Origin: Firmicutes bacterium CAG:24053_14
Lineage (GTDB): Bacteria > Bacillota > Clostridia > Oscillospirales > Oscillospiraceae
Direction of reading: 5' to 3'
Assembly (NCBI GenBank): GCA_001916715.1
Contig: MNSZ01000078.1
Location: 1-8,064 of the forward strand
DNA length: 8,064 nucleotides
Position numbers and translations under genes: made by a program. The notes beneath the pieces are model-generated. The model had not been told where the DNA came from and made no database searches. It worked only from the letters and a program-made list of their open reading frames with translations. This document shows, piece after piece, positions 1 to 3,154 of the stretch. The number at the start of each line of letters is the position of its first letter. Within the stretch, counting starts at the first letter, position 1.

Positions 1-1
1 G

Positions 2-460
2 CAAAACGCGAGTGTTCGCTATATCCAGCAGGTCATCGAATTTTCCGGCTGTGAAGAACCGATGGTCGTCATCGGTATCGCGCCGCCCTACTATCCCGCC
101 GTCTGCAACGCATACCTTGAAAAGAACGGGAGCGAGATCATCGAAAAGGTCCGCGATATCGTTGAGGGGACGTATCACACGCCGCTTTCTGTGATTCCAT
201 ATTTCACTGGCATCGGCGACGGAAGCTATATGACCTGCACCGCCCCCGCACAGGAGCGGGCACTGCTGACCGACCTGATGACGCTGCCTGCCTCCATTTA
301 TGACATTCCCTTTGAGGCGTCGGCCCAGCTCAACGCGCCTGTGTTCTATCTCGGCCCGCGCTGCCGAGCGATCCATCAGTGGTGCGAGCGCGTTTATCTG
401 CCAGACCTTGAACACACCATCCCCGATATCATCGGCCATATTCTCGGTGCAGAATCATAA
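2..460 (+). CDS. M20-family metallopeptidase, RocB-like, C-terminal part
   Basis: Open from the left edge in the frame starting at base 2, giving the last 152 residues; the true start is outside the window. The visible part resembles the C-terminal catalytic-domain end of M20 amidohydrolases of the RocB (arginine utilisation) type: 'IGIAPPYYPAV' near residues 24-34, a 'YFTGIGDGSYM' segment matching the family's conserved G-x-(S/G)-D-x-SY region, and 'LNAPVFYLGPRCRAIHQWCERV' before the C-terminus, where M20 enzymes carry a late metal-ligand histidine (here HQW). Such enzymes are cytoplasmic zinc-dependent hydrolases of amide bonds in small peptides or acylated amino acids. The substrate cannot be told from this fragment, and the first metal ligands are not visible. 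Placement in M20 is fairly secure; the RocB subgroup is less so. Confidence 0.72.
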   Translation, partial: QNASVRYIQQVIEFSGCEEPMVVIGIAPPYYPAVCNAYLEKNGSEIIEKVRDIVEGTYHTPLSVIPYFTGIGDGSYMTCTAPAQERALLTDLMTLPASIYDIPFEASAQLNAPVFYLGPRCRAIHQWCERVYLPDLEHTIPDIIGHILGAES

Positions 461-485
461 TAAAATTTTCCTTACTCTTCCCGTC

Positions 486-542
486 CATAAAGCAGCAGGA
501 GCGGAATACCAAAACCTGGTATTCCGCTCCTGCTGCTTTATG
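486..542. terminator. Long perfect hairpin, possible terminator after the peptidase gene
   Basis: Arms 486-511 and 517-542 are exact reverse complements over 26 bp with a 5-base loop (AAACC). The hairpin begins 26 bases after the peptidase stop codon. The stem base is A/T rich (TAAAG…CTTTA), which may serve as the U-rich part in either direction, but no separate run of T follows on the plus strand. It is much longer and more perfect than an ordinary intrinsic terminator, so a short palindromic repeat element is an alternative. Confidence 0.55.
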
Positions 543-580
543 ATGAAGGCAGATCCTTGATGATACTAGGCCGTTTGAAA

Positions 581-587
581 GTAAGCG
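581..587. repeat. Possible IS66-family terminal end (GTAAGCG)
   Basis: GTAAGCG at 581-587 lies 73 bases beyond the 3' end of the IS66 transposase remnant. IS66-family inverted repeats typically begin with GTAA, often GTAAGCG, so this is a plausible outer end of the element. No matching inverted copy (CGCTTAC) was found on the other side, in agreement with a truncated element. The motif is short and could occur by chance. Confidence 0.35.
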
Positions 588-613
588 TAAAACCTAGGCA
601 CGTAAAAAGGACG

Positions 614-647
614 CCATCTCGAGGAGAGCTACTGCTCACCGAGATGG
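614..647. terminator. Bidirectional terminator-like hairpin beside the IS66 remnant
   Basis: CCATCTCG (614-621) pairs with CGAGATGG (640-647), and an inner stem GAGC (626-629)/GCTC (634-637) closes a TACT loop. The minus strand continues into TCCTTTTT, so this fits the transcription end of the minus-strand transposase. The plus strand continues with AGGTTTTC. Confidence 0.5.
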
Positions 648-660
648 AGGTTTTCTATTA

Positions 661-1009
661 TTACGTCATATAGCATTCTTCCGGGACGTTCGCGGGCAGC
701 AGCTTTTCAGACCACATTTTATATGTTTCGCTCAGGCCCGGCGCATTTCGCAGGACCCAAAGCAGGTATCGGTATGGATCCAAGCCATTTTCCTTCGTCG
801 TTTCAATCAAACTGTAGATCACGACGCTGGCTTGCGCGCCACCGGCTGTATTGGCATAGCCAGTTTTTCCTACCCATCACAAAGGGCTTAATGCTGCGTT
901 CGGCACGATTGTTGCTCAACCCCAGACGACCATGATGGTGAGAGAGTAGACATTGATAATACGCTTTTATCTGAGAAAGAACATGAGTTGACAGGCTGGG
1001 TATAGGCAC
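661..1009 (-). pseudogene. IS66-family transposase, C-terminal remnant, frameshifted
   Basis: On the minus strand the reading starts near 1009 and gives 'GRLGLSNNRAERSIKPFVMG' followed by RKNWL. This is the hallmark C-terminal region of IS66 (DDE) transposases, including the glutamate of NNRAERSIKPF. At about plus-strand 856-860 the frame breaks. After a shift the protein continues as NTAGGAQASVVIYSLIETT, then KENGLDPYRYLLWVLRNAPG, and ends at TAA (661-663) after 'LLPANVPEECYMT', a normal IS66 C-terminus. The family usually has F/V-A-N after RKNWL, so about two bases appear lost here (or one gained). Upstream of GRLGLSNN, similarity fades and the long N-terminal part, including the earlier catalytic residues, is absent. 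It cannot encode an active enzyme. Family assignment is firm; the exact upstream edge is approximate. Confidence 0.88.
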
Positions 1010-1016
1010 GTATATT
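988..1016 (+). promoter_or_regulatory. Sigma-A promoter for the antitoxin transcript
   Basis: TTGACA (988-993), a 17-base spacer and TATATT (1011-1016) make a near-consensus vegetative promoter reading right. Predicted transcription starts about 1022-1024, leaving a leader of roughly 110 bases before the Phd-type antitoxin gene. The -35 falls in the far end of the IS66 relic, so the insertion remnant may have supplied part of this promoter. Confidence 0.65.
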
Positions 1017-1030
1017 AATTGTGCAATTAA
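1015..1030. promoter_or_regulatory. Palindrome over the antitoxin promoter start site (candidate operator)
   Basis: TTAATTG (1015-1021) and CAATTAA (1024-1030) form a perfect 7-bp dyad with a 2-base centre, overlapping the last bases of the -10 box and the predicted +1. Phd/YefM antitoxins commonly repress their own promoter by binding such palindromes, so this is a natural operator candidate. Binding is inferred only. Confidence 0.45.
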
Positions 1031-1045
1031 AAAGCGGTTTTATAT

Positions 1046-1076
1046 GGGCGGCGTTACGAACGTAGCCCTGTTTTTT
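1046..1076 (+). terminator. Terminator-like hairpin inside the antitoxin leader
   Basis: GGGC (1046-1049) pairs with GCCC (1065-1068), and an inner CGTT (1052-1055)/AACG (1059-1062) stem closes an ACG loop; TG and then six T follow (1071-1076). This has the form of an intrinsic terminator. It lies about 25 bases after the predicted start of the 988-1016 promoter and 60 bases before the antitoxin start. It could be an attenuator, the end of a very short RNA, or the end of transcription entering from the left. Confidence 0.5.
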
Positions 1077-1111
1077 ACGGGAAGACGAGTTGGAAGCTTA
1101 CTGAACGAGAT

Positions 1112-1121
1112 CTCAATTGAG
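1112..1121. promoter_or_regulatory. Second palindrome next to the antitoxin ribosome site
   Basis: CTCAATTGAG is a perfect 10-bp palindrome immediately upstream of the GGTGGAG ribosome site (1121-1127). It shares the CAATTG/AATTG core with the palindrome at 1015-1030, so both could be read by the same regulator. Short palindromes can arise by chance. Confidence 0.3.
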
Positions 1122-1135
1122 GTGGAGATGAAGCC

Positions 1136-1351
1136 GTGGTGATTACTGCAACCGAACTGAAAAGGAATCTCGGGGAATACCTCCAGTTGGCAGCAAAGGA
1201 GGACATTTTCATTACACGCAGTGGCAAGGTTATCGTCAGGCTCTCAAATCCGCAACGGGACCGCATAGATATTGCAAAGCCCCTGTTTGGAATCATCCCT
1301 TCTGATGTAACCTTAGCGGAGACAAAGGAAGATCGGCTGAACCAGATATGA
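1136..1351 (+). CDS. Phd/YefM-family antitoxin
   Basis: Encodes 71 residues. The N-terminal half, 'MVITATELKRNLGEYLQLA' followed by EDIFITRSGKVIVRLSNP, is the typical Phd/YefM fold: a short beta start, a helix with TELKxNLGxYL, and the 'I-F-I-T-R-x-G-K-V-I-V-R-L' strand pair used for dimerisation and DNA binding. The C-terminal part (about 43-71, FGIIPSDVTLAETKEDRLNQI) would be the flexible toxin-neutralising tail. The start is GTG at 1136 with GGTGGAG (1121-1127) 8 bases upstream; GTG at 1139 is an alternative. An ATG at 1128 gives only a four-residue frame and is not the start. Antitoxins of this family normally sit before a RelE, Doc or PIN toxin, but no such protein follows. A NADAR-family gene does. 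The promoter and palindromes upstream suggest autoregulation. Confidence 0.82.
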   Translation: MVITATELKRNLGEYLQLAAKEDIFITRSGKVIVRLSNPQRDRIDIAKPLFGIIPSDVTLAETKEDRLNQI

Positions 1352-1356
1352 AAGCA

Positions 1357-1385
1357 TTGCCAACTTATCCCATGCTCGATATAAT
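1357..1385 (+). promoter_or_regulatory. Sigma-A promoter for the NADAR gene
   Basis: TTGCCA (1357-1362), a 17-base spacer and TATAAT (1380-1385) form a strong predicted promoter that starts 6 bases after the antitoxin stop. Predicted transcription starts near 1392, downstream of the ATG at 1348. This argues that translation begins at 1444 (or 1429) and that the NADAR gene can be expressed without the antitoxin. Confidence 0.6.
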
Positions 1386-1443
1386 AGTGACGCAGCAGAG
1401 ATATCCATGCATGAGAAGATGTTCGTTTATGGAGGGGCGAGAT

Positions 1444-1932
1444 ATGGGAAATAGCAGAGGAAACGTAATCTGTTTTCACAACAATAATGAAGAGAATGGA
1501 TACCTTAGCAACTGGTATCCCTCCACATTTACGCTTGATGGCGTCACATTTTCCTCGATGGAGCAGTATATGATGTACCGCAAGGCGCTTTCCTTTGGCG
1601 ATGATAAGATTGCCGCACAGATCCTGGCTACGGATAGTGCTGCCGAGATAAAGGCTCTTGGGCGGCTTGTATCCGGCTATGATGAGAGCCTATGGAATGG
1701 TATTCGACAAATCGTTGTCTATGAAGGGCTTTTCGCAAAATTCTCGCAGAACCCCGAGCTGAAAGAGCAGTTGAAAAATACGGGGAAGGCATTTCTTGCA
1801 GAGTGCGCGGTGAATGATCGGATTTGGGGTATTGGTCTATCGATGCGTGATCCAAACCGACTTGATCGGGCAAAATGGCAGGGACAAAACCTGCTTGGTT
1901 ATGCCCTTATGATGGTACGGAATAAACTCTGA
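1444..1932 (+). CDS. NADAR-family (YbiA-like, DUF1768) N-glycosidase
   Basis: Encodes 162 residues from ATG 1444, which has GGAGGGG (1431-1437) 6 bases upstream. An in-frame ATG at 1348 would add 32 unconvincing residues and lies upstream of the predicted promoter. Family hallmarks are visible: 'ENGYLSNWYPSTFTLDG' (17-33), 'FSSMEQYMMYRKA' (36-48) with the conserved E40-Q41 and K47, 'LVSGYDESLWNGIRQ' (75-89), 'AECAVNDRIWGIGLSM' (119-134) and 'NLLGYALMMVR' (149-159). NADAR proteins are cytoplasmic N-glycosidases. Known members act on riboflavin-pathway intermediates (YbiA/RibX) or remove ADP-ribose from guanine in DNA as antidotes to DarT1-type toxins. Proximity to a Phd antitoxin hints at a stress or defence role, but no DarT-like transferase is in the window. 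Family identity is firm; the substrate is unknown. Confidence 0.85.
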   Translation: MGNSRGNVICFHNNNEENGYLSNWYPSTFTLDGVTFSSMEQYMMYRKALSFGDDKIAAQILATDSAAEIKALGRLVSGYDESLWNGIRQIVVYEGLFAKFSQNPELKEQLKNTGKAFLAECAVNDRIWGIGLSMRDPNRLDRAKWQGQNLLGYALMMVRNKL

Positions 1933-2372
1933 GCCACGTATTTGCAGAAACGGCGGAAGGTGTCTTTGTGTCTTATTTTGAGGTTCTTTGGTTGATAAAG
2001 TAGACTATTTTGGTGAAGAACCTAACCCATAAAGTATATTGCACTTTTGAAATCGTTCAAAACTCATCCGTGGAGTTTTGAAATGCATTTTTCATGCGTC
2101 ACTAGCAAAGAACACGATGTGTCAAAAAGTATGCCTTTTGATAGGCTTGGTTTTACATGAAAGATTGCCTTAAAAGCACGCTAAAATACCGGCCGAATAT
2201 GCCCAGTAAGGTGATATCAAGAGTCTATTTTCAATTCAATCGGTGGATTATATTGTCAGTATTGCTTGAAACCGCAGACAAGTCAAAAATCTTACTTGTC
2301 TGCGGTTTTCTACTTGTGTGTATCACCCGTGCGCTGCCCTTATTGACCAAGTGCCATGCTTCCAAAATCTTT
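1933..2372. other. AT-rich gap without a convincing gene
   Basis: No open frame here combines a ribosome site with a recognisable protein. The plus-strand frame beginning at 2157 has no ribosome site and runs antisense through the well-supported regulator gene. Small structures are visible: a perfect dyad TTCAAAACTC (2056-2065)/GAGTTTTGAA (2073-2082) with a 7-base loop, a weak AGGTTCTT (1981-1988)/AAGAACCT (2016-2023) pair, a repeated TTTTGAAAT (2045-2053 and 2076-2084), and the terminator at 2269-2308. Confidence 0.5.
2269..2308. terminator. Terminator hairpin downstream of the helix-turn-helix regulator
   Basis: A 15-bp perfect stem, 2269-2283 with 2294-2308, has a 10-base loop. It lies 64 bases beyond the stop of the minus-strand regulator. 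The plus strand continues TTTTCT and the minus strand ends TTTC, so it may stop transcription in both directions, but the T-tracts are short. Confidence 0.6.
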
Positions 2373-2930
2373 TCACTCTGCATTGTGTCCGCCAAGCCAT
2401 TGGACCAGGCTAACATAAAGCGCCTCTGCATCATCCTCCGCTTCTTTCGCATTGATCAGTTCGGCAAGGATATCCCGTTCCGTCGGGGAATCAAAGCGGC
2501 GGATCACAAAGTCGGCAACCGCGGAAACAAAGCGCTCGGGATCCGCAAGACGGCGCTGCCCGCTGCGGATACGGGAGAGGTAGGAGGCGTCATAATTGGT
2601 GCTGCGCGCCAGTTCGGAGTTGCTGATGGAAAAGGTCGTGAACAGGCTGTTGAGGTTGTCGCGCAAATGCTCTGCGTCAACGCTCTCCTCGGAGAAAAAG
2701 AGACGGAGAGCAGCTGACACGGTTTCCTGCGACAGCGCGGGTATGCCCCGTGCGGCGGCAAGCCGAACAATACCGCCGATGAGCTTTGCCCGCTCCGCCT
2801 CGCTTTCCGGTTTACGCTCGCCGCTGCGGTAGCGGCTGACGGTGGCGGGAGACAGACCGCTGACCTCGGCCAGCTCCCGGCCGGAACAGCCGAGCTGCAC
2901 CATATATTCGTTGAGCTGATCTTTGAACAT
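2373..2930 (-). CDS. XRE-like transcriptional regulator with two helix-turn-helix segments
   Basis: Encodes 185 residues. The start at 2930 is supported by AAGGAGGAG (plus strand 2938-2946) 7 bases upstream. The N-terminal segment (about 15-41, GRELAEVSGLSPATVSRYRSGERKP) is a classic XRE/lambda-repressor helix-turn-helix. A second segment (about 102-129, SNSELARSTNYDASYLSRIRSGQRR) has the same spacing and the same 'S-R-(Y/I)-R-S-G-x-R' ending. Each is followed by mostly helical sequence, so the protein looks like an internal duplication. There is no obvious ligand domain, signal peptide or membrane segment. It is probably a cytoplasmic DNA-binding protein. It is divergent from the large SLH surface-protein gene, with repeats in the shared intergenic region that could be its operators. 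The target genes are inferred, not shown. Confidence 0.85.
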   Translation of the reverse strand: MFKDQLNEYMVQLGCSGRELAEVSGLSPATVSRYRSGERKPESEAERAKLIGGIVRLAAARGIPALSQETVSAALRLFFSEESVDAEHLRDNLNSLFTTFSISNSELARSTNYDASYLSRIRSGQRRLADPERFVSAVADFVIRRFDSPTERDILAELINAKEAEDDAEALYVSLVQWLGGHNAE

Positions 2931-2975
2931 TCAAGGTCTCCTCCTTGCGCGCGCGGCGGTGCTTTCAATACTTCT

Positions 2976-2981
2976 ATTATA
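2976..2981 (-). promoter_or_regulatory. -10 element of the regulator promoter
   Basis: TATAAT on the minus strand (plus-strand ATTATA, 2976-2981) lies 45 bases upstream of the regulator start. No good -35 is seen at the proper spacing (only TTTTCT-like sequence), so the promoter may be weak or dependent on an activator. Confidence 0.4.
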
Positions 2982-3008
2982 AAAGCTATTCTGCAAAAAG
3001 AAAAGAGT

Positions 3009-3058
3009 TTCCCGCAGAGTCCGTGACAAACCTACATTCCCGCAGAGTCCGTGACAAA
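3009..3058. repeat. Two 22-bp direct repeats in the divergent promoter region
   Basis: Identical 22-base copies at 3009-3030 and 3037-3058 (period 28, spacer 6) begin TTCCCGCAGAG and end with GTCCGTGACAAA. Each contains the small dyad GTC-CGT-GAC. They lie between the -10 of the minus-strand regulator and the promoter of the plus-strand surface-protein gene, the usual place for operators shared by a divergent pair. Confidence 0.75.
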
Positions 3059-3067
3059 GCGGAAAGT

Positions 3068-3094
3068 CCAGATGAATTTTGCTTTTTCATCTGG
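3068..3094. promoter_or_regulatory. Inverted repeat over the -35 of the surface-protein promoter
   Basis: CCAGATGAA (3068-3076) and TTCATCTGG (3086-3094) are exact 9-bp arms with a 9-base loop, and they enclose the TTGCTT -35 box at 3079-3084. A protein bound here would cover the promoter, so a repressor operator is plausible. It lies upstream of the predicted transcription start and so is not part of the leader RNA. Confidence 0.45.
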
Positions 3095-3107
3095 TATAAT
3101 TTATAAT
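3079..3107 (+). promoter_or_regulatory. Sigma-A promoter for the SLH surface protein
   Basis: TTGCTT (3079-3084), a 17-base spacer and TATAAT (3102-3107). A second TATAAT sits at 3095-3100 but lacks a -35 at proper spacing. The predicted start near 3114 leaves a leader of about 40 bases before the ATG at 3155. Confidence 0.6.
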
Positions 3108-3154
3108 AAAGTAAATATTGGATATGCCAAATTGATAGAAAGTGAGGAATTATT

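Noticed and set aside
1075..1479. 134-codon minus-strand frame across the antitoxin gene
   Set aside because: Antisense to the Phd gene, with no ribosome site or family match.
2231..2452. 73-codon minus-strand frame overlapping the regulator's end
   Set aside because: Different frame from the regulator, overlaps the terminator hairpin, and the composition is not protein-like.
2157..2717. 186-codon plus-strand frame opposite the regulator
   Set aside because: No ribosome site, antisense to a clear HTH gene, and no recognisable domain.
3009..3058. Direct repeats as a CRISPR array
   Set aside because: Only two copies with a 6-base spacer; this fits operator sites, not CRISPR.
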